Source: JABMRP01 sp964444795 | GTDB taxonomy: Bacteria > Planctomycetota > Planctomycetia > Pirellulales > Thermoguttaceae | Assembly: GCA_964444795.1 (NCBI GenBank) | Contig: CAYUIQ010000377.1 | Location: 1-5,042, forward strand | Direction of reading: 5' to 3' | DNA: 5,042 nt | Part shown: piece by piece, positions 1 to 5,042 of the stretch | Layout of the letters: the number at the start of each line of letters is the position of its first letter | How positions within the stretch are numbered: the stretch's first letter is position 1 | The notes under the pieces: generated by a model | The model's database searches: none | The model's input: the letters and a program-made list of their open reading frames with translations, nothing else | Told to the model about the DNA's origin: nothing | Made by a program: the position numbers and the translations under genes

Positions 1-93
1 GGCTGGGGTCGAGGCGTGAGGAACGAACGCCGAGCCCCCAGGGATTCTCTTTCTGGGGGCTCGCCGCTCGTTCCTCGCATCTCGACCCCAGCC
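1..93. repeat. Long near-perfect palindrome (REP-like intergenic element)
   Basis: Two 41-base arms (1-41 and 53-93) are reverse complements across an 11-base spacer (42-52). Pairing base i with base 94-i gives only three mismatches (15/79, 27/67, 30/64) and two G-T wobbles (14/80, 17/77). The tips are GGCTGGGGTCGAG at the outside and GCCCCCAG next to the loop. The left arm alone can also fold into a mini-hairpin, GGCGT (13-17) with ACGCC (27-31), and all three mismatches fall in that segment. As RNA it would be a very stable hairpin, but no T-run follows, so it is not a standard intrinsic terminator. The form suggests a dispersed intergenic repeat; similar GC-rich palindromes are common in planctomycete genomes. 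It begins exactly at base 1, so it may extend to the left. Confidence 0.85.
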
Positions 94-174
94 ACCCATG
101 AATTGACATGGCACCCAGAGCGGAATACCTCAACTCCGCGTGCCCCCCGGGCCGAAGAAACTTGATGGGCCGCG

Positions 175-203
175 TTGACCCCCGTCACCGCCGCGCCTAC
201 CAT
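175..203 (+). promoter_or_regulatory. Candidate sigma70-type promoter for cysE
   Basis: TTGACC (175-180) matches five of six bases of the -35 consensus. It is followed, after exactly 17 bases, by TACCAT (198-203), which matches four of six bases of TATAAT including the first two and last two. Transcription would start near 210, giving a leader of about 225 bases. A second, weaker pair is TTGACC (296-301) with TACATA (320-325) at 18 bases spacing, giving a leader of about 105 bases. Both are motif matches only. Confidence 0.3.
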
Positions 204-360
204 TACCGTGGAGAGGCGATTCACTCGAGGGGACTCCAGACCATGGTTTCCGATCACCGGTTGGGCTTGTGCTGCCGTCGGTGCCTCTGTCCGGGTTGAC
301 CGGACTCCCTCGAACTCTCTACATACCGCCTCGTTTCTTTCTGGATCCTCAATGGATGTC

Positions 361-385
361 CCCGAGGTTGACCTTGCGCCTCGGG
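361..385 (+). promoter_or_regulatory. Small hairpin in the cysE leader
   Basis: CCCGAGG (361-367) and CCTCGGG (379-385) form a perfect 7-bp stem with an 11-base loop, ending 36 bases upstream of the cysE ribosome binding site. There is no T-run after it, so a terminator is unlikely. It could shape access to the start region, or be a chance GC-rich inverted repeat. The loop contains most of one GTTGACC copy. Confidence 0.3.
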
Positions 386-421
386 AGGCAAAGGATACCG
401 GCAACAGTCTCTTCGTCGAGC

Positions 422-426
422 GGGAG
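422..426 (+). promoter_or_regulatory. Ribosome binding site of cysE
   Basis: GGGAG lies nine bases before the ATG at 436. An in-frame TGA at 427-429 rules out any earlier start in this frame, so site and stop together fix the start. Confidence 0.65.
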
Positions 427-435
427 TGATTTCTC

Positions 436-1362
436 ATGGCCACCGACTTGCGACTCAAAGAGCAACTGCCCGAGTTGACCGAACGCATCGTGCGAACCTA
501 TTCGGCGGTGGGCACGATCAACCATCTGGGCCATTGCCCGTTGCCCAACTACGACGCCGTCGTCGCGGCGACCCGCGATCTCAAGGAGATCCTCTATCCG
601 GGCTACCAGAGACGAGATGGGCTGCACTTGGGTAACGTGACCTACTATGTGGGCGACCTGATGGAACGCCTCCACGATTCGCTCACCGCGCAGATCGCCC
701 GGGCGATGCGGCATGAAGCCCGCGAGGGCGCCGAGTGCGATCCGGGCGAGGCCCCCGATTTCGAGGCCCAGGGTCAAACCAAGGCGATCGCGTTCCTGCA
801 GCGGATCCCCGACTTGCGGGAAGCCTTGGCCAAGGACGTGCAAGCGGCTTTCGATGGCGACCCGGCCTGCAAATCGCTCGACGAAGTGGTCTCCTGCTAT
901 CCGGGCCTCGAGGCGGTGACCGTCTACCGGTTGGCCCACGAGTTGCACGAGTTGGGTGTCCCGCTGGTCCCGCGGATGATGACCGAATCGGCTCACAGTC
1001 GCACGGGCATCGACATCCATCCCGGCGCCACGATCGGCGACTATTTCTTCATCGACCACGGAACCGGCGTGGTGGTCGGCGAGACCTGCGAGATTGGCCG
1101 CTGGGTGAAACTCTACCAGGGCGTCACGCTGGGGGCCCTCAGTTTTCCCACCGACGACCAGGGGAAACTGGTCCGCGGCACCAAGCGCCATCCGACGATC
1201 GAAGACCGTGTGGTCATCTATGCCAACGCCACCGTGCTAGGCGGCCAAACCCGCGTCGGCCACGACTCGGTCATCGGCTCCAGCGTCTGGCTTACCGAGC
1301 CGGTCGCCCCCAACACGACCGTGGCGCTGGAGAAGCCCAACCTTCGCATGCGGGTGGAGTAG
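436..1362 (+). CDS. cysE: Serine O-acetyltransferase (CysE/EpsC/SrpH type)
   Basis: This 308-residue cytoplasmic enzyme should transfer acetyl from acetyl-CoA to L-serine, giving O-acetylserine, the precursor that O-acetylserine sulfhydrylase converts to cysteine. Residues 1-180 are the helical N-terminal domain (for example LDEVVSCYPGLEAVTVYRLAHEL, split here as LDEVVSCYPGLEA then VTVYRLAHEL). Residues 187-290 are the left-handed beta-helix built from hexapeptide repeats. The active-site signature is intact: D193 in GIDIHPGA, H208 in DHGTG, followed by VVVGET and YQGVTLGA. H252 in KRHPTI aligns with the conserved second histidine of E. coli CysE. A longer loop (about 234-250) sits between VTLGA and KRHP. 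The C-terminus ends ALEKPNLRMRVE instead of the GVPARIVG-like tail of E. coli CysE, as in the longer SrpH-like branch. The ATG follows a good ribosome binding site and an in-frame stop. It appears to be a single-gene transcript; no sulfhydrylase gene is adjacent. Confidence 0.93.
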   Translation: MATDLRLKEQLPELTERIVRTYSAVGTINHLGHCPLPNYDAVVAATRDLKEILYPGYQRRDGLHLGNVTYYVGDLMERLHDSLTAQIARAMRHEAREGAECDPGEAPDFEAQGQTKAIAFLQRIPDLREALAKDVQAAFDGDPACKSLDEVVSCYPGLEAVTVYRLAHELHELGVPLVPRMMTESAHSRTGIDIHPGATIGDYFFIDHGTGVVVGETCEIGRWVKLYQGVTLGALSFPTDDQGKLVRGTKRHPTIEDRVVIYANATVLGGQTRVGHDSVIGSSVWLTEPVAPNTTVALEKPNLRMRVE

Positions 1363-1380
1363 GACGTCGATCGTGCCGGC

Positions 1381-1399
1381 CCGGTCGGCGAGCGACCGG
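1381..1399 (+). terminator. Possible hairpin terminator after cysE
   Basis: CCGGTCG (1381-1387) and CGACCGG (1393-1399) form a perfect 7-bp stem with loop GCGAG, starting 18 bases after the cysE stop. There is no T-run behind it (CGGAAACGC follows), so intrinsic termination is doubtful; it may act as a 3'-end stabiliser or be chance. Confidence 0.3.
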
Positions 1400-1506
1400 C
1401 GGAAACGCGGAGAATCCCGTCGCAGCCGAAAGGGCTAACAAAGCAGAAGAGATCTAGCAACATGCCGCCAACGGACGGGTACACTGTGGGCCTGCCATCG
1501 CCCGGC

Positions 1507-1515
1507 TGCTATAGT
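1507..1515 (+). promoter_or_regulatory. Candidate extended -10 promoter for the phosphatase gene
   Basis: TGCTATAGT is an exact TGn extended -10 followed by a five-of-six match to TATAAT (TATAGT, 1510-1515). No good -35 box is found 16-18 bases upstream, which extended -10 promoters can tolerate. Transcription would start near 1522, leaving a leader of about 43 bases before the ATG at 1565. This supports independent transcription from cysE. Confidence 0.4.
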
Positions 1516-1553
1516 TAGGGGGATACGTGACGCCAACAACACTGGCTCGCCGC

Positions 1554-1558
1554 GAGGG
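1554..1558 (+). promoter_or_regulatory. Ribosome binding site of the phosphatase gene
   Basis: GAGGG sits six bases upstream of the ATG at 1565 and supports that start, which is directly followed by a short basic segment and the first membrane helix. Confidence 0.6.
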
Positions 1559-1564
1559 CAAAGC

Positions 1565-3556
1565 ATGCGATCACTCTCTTCCAAGTTGTCTCTGAAGATT
1601 AGCGCGCCGGTCGTGCTCTCGCTGCCAGTACTGGTAGCGGTAGCCGTTCTTTCGCTGATCGCATTCTGGCAGGCCCGATCGGCGGCAAACAAGTTGGCTC
1701 GCGGTCAACTCTCCGAGATCCATGGCCGGATCGACCAGCGGCTCGACGGCTTGTTCAGAATGCCGGCGCGCATCAACCGCATCAATGCCCGGTTGATCGA
1801 CGAGGGCCGAGTGGATCTGGCCGACCTGCGAAGCTGGCGCGATTTCCTCTACGAGGAGGCGATGGCCTTTGACATGCTCAGCGGCATGATCTGGGGTTCG
1901 TCCCAGGGCGAAGTGGTGTGGATGTACCGTTATCCTGGCAAGGAGGGTTACGAGTTCGGCATCAAGGACGGCGAAACCGGCGAGGAAGTGCTCGAGTTCC
2001 GCATGGAGTCCGAGGGCCGGATGACCTCCGAACCGGTGGGCCGCTACGTCTACGACCCGCGCAAGCGTCCCTGGTATCAAGACGCCGCCGCCGCCGGCCA
2101 GGCCACTTGGACCGAATACGCCTGGGTGAACGAGGACGGTTCGGAGACAACCTACGGCTTGGCCTACCCGCAGCCCTACTACGACACCCGTGATACCCTA
2201 CTGGGCGTGCTCGGCGCCGAGATCAGCCTGCACGACGTCTCCCGATTTCTCGCCTCGCTGCAAATCGGCGAAACGGGATCGGCCTTCCTCATGGACCGCC
2301 GCGGCAATCTGGTGGCCAGTTCCGTTGACGCACCGGTCCACGACGCCGAGTTGAACCGCATTCCCGCAAGGTCATCCGAGCACCCTTCCGTCACGGCTGC
2401 GGCGACGGATCTCGATGAATCCTTCAAGTCGCTGGCCGCCTTCGAGGGGATGCACTACAGGATGCTCGATATCGGCGGCGTGTCGCACCTGATGATCGTT
2501 TCCCCGCTTCAAGAGGGCGCGGGATTGAACTGGCTGATTGTCACGGTCGTACCGGAGAGTGATTTTCTCGGAGAGGTCTACGCCTTCCGACGCCGCAGTA
2601 TCCTCTTCGGCGCCATGGCCGTCTTGGCCACGCTGCTGCTGGGCATTGCCCTGGCTTCCCTGTCGGTCCGTCCCATCCTGGCGCTGGCAGCCCACGTCCG
2701 CCAGATTGGAGCGGGCAACCTCGACGATCCGTTGCATCTCGAATACTCACCGGAGTTCGTTCAACTCTCCGACGAAATCAACGCCATGGCGGCGGGCTTG
2801 CGCGATCGTATGCGGTTGCGTCATTCGCTGGCACTGGCCATGGACGTGCAGCAGCATCTCCTGCCGTCCGGAGCACCAGAACTCGATGGGCTCGACATCT
2901 CCGGGCACAGCACGTATTGTGACGAAACGGGAGGGGATTACTACGACTTCCTGGACGTAGCAGGACTCTCCGACAAGGCCGTTGCCATCGCCCTGGGCGA
3001 TGTCATGGGACACGGCGTTGCGGCGGCCATGCTCATGGCCACCGCCCGTGGCATCCTCCGCAGCCGTTGCGAGGAACCGGGATCGCTCAGCGATCTATTG
3101 AATCACATGAACCGGCTGCTCGCCGAGGACACCGGCGGCGAGCGTTTCATGACGATGCTGCTGTTGACCATTGACACGGAGCATCACGAGATCCGTTGGT
3201 CCTCAGCCGGCCACGACCCGCCCGTCCTGTACGACGCGCAGCTAGGTGAGTTCGTCGAGCGGGAGTGTGACGGCAGTCTGCCGTTGGGGATTCTCGAGGA
3301 AAGCCGCTACGAAGAACGCTGCGCCAGTGACGTCCGAAGCGGGCAGATCTACATCGTCTCGACCGACGGACTATGGGAAACGGCCAACGATCAAGACGAA
3401 CTCTTCGGCAAGGACCGCCTGTATGACTTGGTGCGACGCCATGCCGATCATCCCGCGGACGAAATCAGTCGTCGAATTCACGCTGAACTGGCCGCCTTTC
3501 GCGGCCAGTCGAGCCAGGACGACGACGTGACTTTCGTGGTCGTCAAGATACTGTAG
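1565..3556 (+). CDS. Membrane sensor phosphatase: dCache - HAMP - SpoIIE/RsbU-type PP2C
   Basis: This 663-residue protein is a transmembrane serine/threonine phosphatase. A short basic N-terminus leads into a first membrane helix (about 12-34). An extracytoplasmic double-Cache region follows (about 35-340), with the Cache hallmark DPRKRPWY (164-171), the strand GVLGAEIS (214-221) and a membrane-proximal LNWLIVTVVPESDF (321-334). A second helix (about 345-367) leads to a HAMP domain (about 368-420) with VRPI at its start and DEINAMA at 403-409. A linker, MDVQQHLLP (426-434), resembles the switch helix of RsbU-like enzymes. The PP2C domain (about 440-663) keeps its metal ligands and signatures: GGDYYD (456-461), GDVMGHG (478-484), SAGHDPP (547-553), STDGLWE (599-605) and QDDDVTF (651-657). 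Family members usually dephosphorylate anti-anti-sigma (STAS) proteins in partner-switching stress control. No STAS or anti-sigma gene is present here, so the target is unknown. Gene borders look complete. Confidence 0.92.
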   Translation: MRSLSSKLSLKISAPVVLSLPVLVAVAVLSLIAFWQARSAANKLARGQLSEIHGRIDQRLDGLFRMPARINRINARLIDEGRVDLADLRSWRDFLYEEAMAFDMLSGMIWGSSQGEVVWMYRYPGKEGYEFGIKDGETGEEVLEFRMESEGRMTSEPVGRYVYDPRKRPWYQDAAAAGQATWTEYAWVNEDGSETTYGLAYPQPYYDTRDTLLGVLGAEISLHDVSRFLASLQIGETGSAFLMDRRGNLVASSVDAPVHDAELNRIPARSSEHPSVTAAATDLDESFKSLAAFEGMHYRMLDIGGVSHLMIVSPLQEGAGLNWLIVTVVPESDFLGEVYAFRRRSILFGAMAVLATLLLGIALASLSVRPILALAAHVRQIGAGNLDDPLHLEYSPEFVQLSDEINAMAAGLRDRMRLRHSLALAMDVQQHLLPSGAPELDGLDISGHSTYCDETGGDYYDFLDVAGLSDKAVAIALGDVMGHGVAAAMLMATARGILRSRCEEPGSLSDLLNHMNRLLAEDTGGERFMTMLLLTIDTEHHEIRWSSAGHDPPVLYDAQLGEFVERECDGSLPLGILEESRYEERCASDVRSGQIYIVSTDGLWETANDQDELFGKDRLYDLVRRHADHPADEISRRIHAELAAFRGQSSQDDDVTFVVVKIL

Positions 3557-3643
3557 CAGCGTAACCTGTGTGCCTGGAGCCCAAGTGCCCCGAAAGGGCG
3601 AAACAAGGGAACCATTTCCGCGCGGTCGGCGTCTCAACGGTGA

Positions 3644-3677
3644 GGACCGTCCAAGGCGGATACGACCGGACCGTCCA
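3644..3677 (+). repeat. Twin GGACCGTCCA repeats before the secreted-protein gene
   Basis: GGACCGTCCA occurs at 3644-3653 and 3668-3677, 24 bases apart. Each contains GGAC-N-GTCC, a perfect odd-length palindrome. The second copy ends 16 bases before the ATG at 3694, next to the ribosome binding site. The copies could be paired operator sites for a dimeric regulator about two helical turns apart, or they could pair with each other in RNA (eight of nine bases, 14-base loop). Function is inferred only from placement. Confidence 0.4.
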
Positions 3678-3681
3678 TTCC

Positions 3682-3687
3682 GAGGGG
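3682..3687 (+). promoter_or_regulatory. Ribosome binding site deciding the start at 3694
   Basis: GAGGGG lies three bases before the ATG at 3691 and six bases before the ATG at 3694. The second spacing is more usual, so 3694 is preferred; the two starts differ by one methionine. Confidence 0.55.
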
Positions 3688-3693
3688 TGCATG

Positions 3694-4170
3694 ATGACCA
3701 GATTTCTTCTCGCGGCGTTGGCTTGCACGCTTCTTTGCGGCACACTGAAGGCCGAGGTGATGCTCAAAGACTTCCCCTCGCCTGACGGGAAGTACGAGGT
3801 TCGGGTGCATTGGATGTCGGAAGCCCCGGATTTCACCGTCCGATTCCTGCGCGGGAAGACGACCCTGGGCACCTTTCACCCGGACCCCGAGGACAAGTCG
3901 CTGCGCGTGTTCTGGAATCCCGGTTCGTCGGCATTGCTGATGGAACACGTGACGCGGCACGGTGAGTGCCGACTGTACCTCATCCGCATTGCCGGCGACC
4001 ATCTGGCCACCTACACGATCAACGTGGACCCGGAGATCGGGCTTTTGTCGATCGTCGACGGCAGCGTGGTCTGGAATCGCAACGGTCCGATTTCCATGAC
4101 GGCGCGAACCGAGGGCGACCAAGAGAAGGCCATGCGCATCGAGCATTCTCAACGGTTGCGGCCGGAGTGA
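3694..4170 (+). CDS. Small predicted secreted protein of unknown function
   Basis: I do not recognise the family. The 158-residue product starts with a clear signal peptide: MTR, a hydrophobic core FLLAALACTLLCG (4-16), and a likely signal-peptidase site after LKA (18-20), giving a mature protein that starts near EVMLKDF. The C at 11 or 15 does not sit in a good lipobox, so lipoprotein export is less likely. The mature part looks beta-rich. It contains SPDGKYEVRV (29-38) and FWNPGSSALLME (73-84), which recall the SPDGK-type strands of WD40-like/TolB beta-propellers, though there is room for only one to two blades. One cysteine (C92) remains in the mature part. The frame is open upstream to a GTG at 3568, but that start would bury the signal peptide and has no ribosome binding site. 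The gene has its own 5' region and converges with the YfhO-like gene. Confidence 0.75.
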   Translation: MTRFLLAALACTLLCGTLKAEVMLKDFPSPDGKYEVRVHWMSEAPDFTVRFLRGKTTLGTFHPDPEDKSLRVFWNPGSSALLMEHVTRHGECRLYLIRIAGDHLATYTINVDPEIGLLSIVDGSVVWNRNGPISMTARTEGDQEKAMRIEHSQRLRPE

Positions 4171-4364
4171 ACGGCGGGCGTGGAAATGTGTTCCCATTTC
4201 TTCTGCCCTTCTTCGTTTCCTCCTGTTCAAGAAAGAAGATTGGAACAGGAGGAAACAGAGGAAGGAGAGTGTTCTGTTTTCGCACCGGGTGTGATGAGGA
4301 ATGTCCCTCTGGCTCACCCGATGGCAGCGTATGTTGCGTCTGGAATTCGTGATTGCCACACGAG
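4171..4364. other. Convergent intergenic region
   Basis: This 194-base gap lies between the stops of two converging genes. It contains the 22-bp hairpin at 4207-4265. It also has two weaker inverted repeats: GAAATG (4183-4188) with CATTTC (4195-4200), followed by a pyrimidine-rich run, and CGGGTG (4286-4291) with CACCCG (4315-4320). The last lies about 45 bases beyond the stop of the minus-strand gene and could be its 3' hairpin, but has no T-run on that strand. No gene is seen. Confidence 0.5.
4207..4265. repeat. Long hairpin with polypurine/polypyrimidine arms
   Basis: GTTTCCTCCTGTTC (4215-4228) is a perfect 14-bp inverted match to GAACAGGAGGAAAC (4243-4256). The stem continues outward by eight more pairs (4207-4214 with 4258-4265) if A4257 bulges and T4212 pairs with G4260. 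The loop is 14 bases. The left arm and its flank are almost all pyrimidine; the loop and right arm are almost all purine. It lies 36 bases after the stop of the secreted-protein gene and between convergent stops, so it could act as a two-way transcript end. No immediate T-run follows on either strand. Its form also fits a dispersed intergenic repeat. Confidence 0.75.
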
Positions 4365-5042
4365 CTACGTTTCTGGTTTCCCCTCCGCATGATTGCGCCA
4401 CGGGCTGACATACCGGATCTCTTTGGGGCGAACACGTCGTCTGGCCGCTCTTTCCGTCCAGAGTCCCCAGACGATCAGCAGAATCCAACTCAGCCCGCTG
4501 AGCGTGACGCCGTAGCGGTAGCTTGCCGGGCGGTAGCGGTACTGGAGCCGATAATCGCCGGCCGCCAACCAGGCGCCGCGCATGACGCGGTTGGTTCGCA
4601 AGATGGGAACGGCGCGTGGCTCCTGCCCTTCGCCGATGGCTTCGAGTGTCCAGTCGGGATCGTATTGATCGGCCAGCACGACCAGCCCGGGCGATTTCAG
4701 GCTGACTTCGAGAAGCACCTGACCCGGTGAGTGCCCGATGATGCTGCACGACTCCCGCCGGGTGCGCGGTCTCTTCTCGGCGGCCGGCTGCAGCGCTGCA
4801 TCGGTCTCAACAACGGCCGAGCGACGCCAGTTTCTTGCTCGGCCCTCGGGAAAGAGGACCTCGGCGGTACGTTTTCGTATCGCGTCGGGGGCATCGGTTG
4901 CCAGCGGCCGAAGCACGTCGACCTCATGTACGATCCACGCCCAGGGTAAATGACCTGGGTTGTACCAGAGGGATACGTCTTCCGGCGAAAAAGGGGTCAG
5001 GACCCTTTTGCCGGAACGGCCCGGAGGGTGCTTCGCACAAAA
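4365..5042 (-). CDS. YfhO-family membrane protein, C-terminal part (5' end outside window)
   Basis: The minus-strand frame is open from the window edge (5042) to a TAG at 4365-4367, giving 225 visible residues. A GTG at 4916 is not the real start, because conserved-looking sequence lies before it: LWYNPGHLPWAWIVHEV (visible residues 25-41), the YfhO-type N-P-x-x-L-P-x-A-W-V motif. Then come FPEGRARNWRRSAVVE, PGLVVLADQYDPDWTL (118-133) and VPILRTNRVMRGAWLAAGDYRLQYRYRP (145-172, shown here in two runs: VPILRTNRVMRG and AWLAAGDYRLQYRYRP), the typical C-terminal beta domain. One final membrane helix follows (YGVTLSGLSWILLIVWGL, about 178-195; plus-strand 4458-4511), then a basic cytoplasmic tail. 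YfhO proteins are large multi-pass membrane proteins linked in some bacteria to glycosylation of cell-envelope polymers; the role here is unknown. Codons from about 4980 to 5042 overlap a palindromic element, so the upstream part of the gene may be disrupted. Confidence 0.8.
   Translation of the reverse strand, partial: FCAKHPPGRSGKRVLTPFSPEDVSLWYNPGHLPWAWIVHEVDVLRPLATDAPDAIRKRTAEVLFPEGRARNWRRSAVVETDAALQPAAEKRPRTRRESCSIIGHSPGQVLLEVSLKSPGLVVLADQYDPDWTLEAIGEGQEPRAVPILRTNRVMRGAWLAAGDYRLQYRYRPASYRYGVTLSGLSWILLIVWGLWTERAARRRVRPKEIRYVSPWRNHAEGKPET
4980..5042. repeat. Compound palindromic (REP-like) element, cut by the window end
   Basis: An imperfect palindrome spans 4980-5016. The left arm TTCCGGC-AAAA-GGG-TC and the right arm GA-CCC-TTTT-GCCGGAA pair over 16 bases around a central AG, with three single-base bulges in the left arm (G4987, one A, one G). 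It is followed by small hairpins with three-base loops: GCCG-GAA-CGGC (5010-5020, overlapping the right arm), CCC-GGA-GGG (5020-5028) and GTGC-TTC-GCAC (5028-5038). The window then ends in AAAA. The design suggests the left half of a larger inverted repeat, whose mirror AAAAGGGTCCTGACCCC would follow just outside. REP-type elements of this kind are often mobilised by RAYT transposases; none is in view. Confidence 0.7.

Larger units (their letters stand above)
94..435. other. Non-coding leader upstream of cysE
   Basis: This 342-base stretch has no convincing gene. The open frames across it are short, lack a ribosome binding site and show no recognisable protein. It holds promoter-like boxes (175-203, and weaker 296-325), three copies of GTTGACC (174, 295, 367; a fourth lies at 474 inside cysE), a 7-bp hairpin (361-385) and the cysE ribosome binding site (422-426). 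A 25-codon frame (352-429) runs in the same frame as cysE and ends at a TGA six bases before the cysE ATG. It has no visible Shine-Dalgarno and I do not call it a gene. Confidence 0.6.

Noticed and set aside
1..93. Palindrome as an intrinsic terminator or CRISPR-like repeat
   Set aside because: No T-run on either side, and only one unit with no regularly spaced copies.
103..131. TTGACA (103-108) as a promoter for cysE
   Set aside because: The -35 box is perfect, but the best element 17 bases on (TACCTC) is a poor -10, and the leader would exceed 300 bases.
349..1191. 280-codon open frame on the minus strand opposite cysE
   Set aside because: It lies antisense to a strongly supported enzyme gene, shows no family motif and is explained by GC-rich codon bias keeping the opposite strand open.
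735..1457. 240-codon plus-strand frame overlapping cysE
   Set aside because: Arg/Gly/Pro-rich translation in another frame of cysE, with no ribosome binding site.
3587..3599. GCCC-CGAAA-GGGC hairpin as terminator of the phosphatase gene
   Set aside because: The stem is only four base pairs and no T-run follows.
3568..3693. Upstream GTG start adding 42 residues to the secreted protein
   Set aside because: It would place a good signal peptide internally, has no Shine-Dalgarno, and crosses the twin GGACCGTCCA repeats; the ATG at 3694 has a well-spaced ribosome binding site.
3634..4749. 371-codon minus-strand open frame spanning the secreted-protein gene, the hairpin and part of the YfhO-like gene
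   Set aside because: It crosses two supported genes in a different frame and a palindromic intergenic repeat; its product is arginine-rich and low in recognisable motifs, typical of a shadow frame.
4914..4916. GTG as the start of the minus-strand gene
   Set aside because: The YfhO-type motif NPGHLPWAWIV lies upstream in the same open frame, so the gene continues to the window edge.

Overview
The window looks like chromosomal DNA from a GC-rich bacterium, most likely a planctomycete of the Pirellulales type. That guess rests on the gene mix (a dCache-HAMP-PP2C phosphatase, a YfhO-like membrane protein, a small secreted protein of unknown family), on roomy intergenic gaps, and on several long, different palindromic repeats between genes. 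The taxonomic call is an inference; the window has no rRNA or other marker gene.

Layout. Positions 1-93 form a very long near-perfect palindrome. Positions 94-435 are a non-coding leader with promoter-like boxes, a recurring GTTGACC word and a small hairpin. Next comes a serine O-acetyltransferase gene (436-1362, +), the first step of cysteine synthesis. A 202-base gap with a small hairpin and an extended -10 box leads to a 663-residue membrane sensor phosphatase (1565-3556, +). A 137-base gap containing a twice-repeated 9-base palindrome leads to a small predicted secreted protein of unknown function (3694-4170, +). A convergent gap (4171-4364) holds a 22-bp hairpin with strong purine/pyrimidine strand asymmetry. 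The minus strand then carries the 3' end of a YfhO-family membrane protein gene (5042-4365) whose 5' end lies beyond the window.

The genes do not form an obvious pathway. The three plus-strand genes are separated by more than 130 bases each and appear to be individually transcribed. The phosphatase has no adjacent anti-sigma or anti-anti-sigma partner here.

The most unusual feature is at the right edge. A compound palindromic element (4980-5042, truncated by the window) has one arm overlapping conserved-looking YfhO codons and stays open in that reading frame. With the palindromes at 1-93 and 4207-4265, three unrelated palindromic elements occur within 5 kb. I see no CRISPR array, tRNA, rRNA, transposase gene or clear new multi-gene system.
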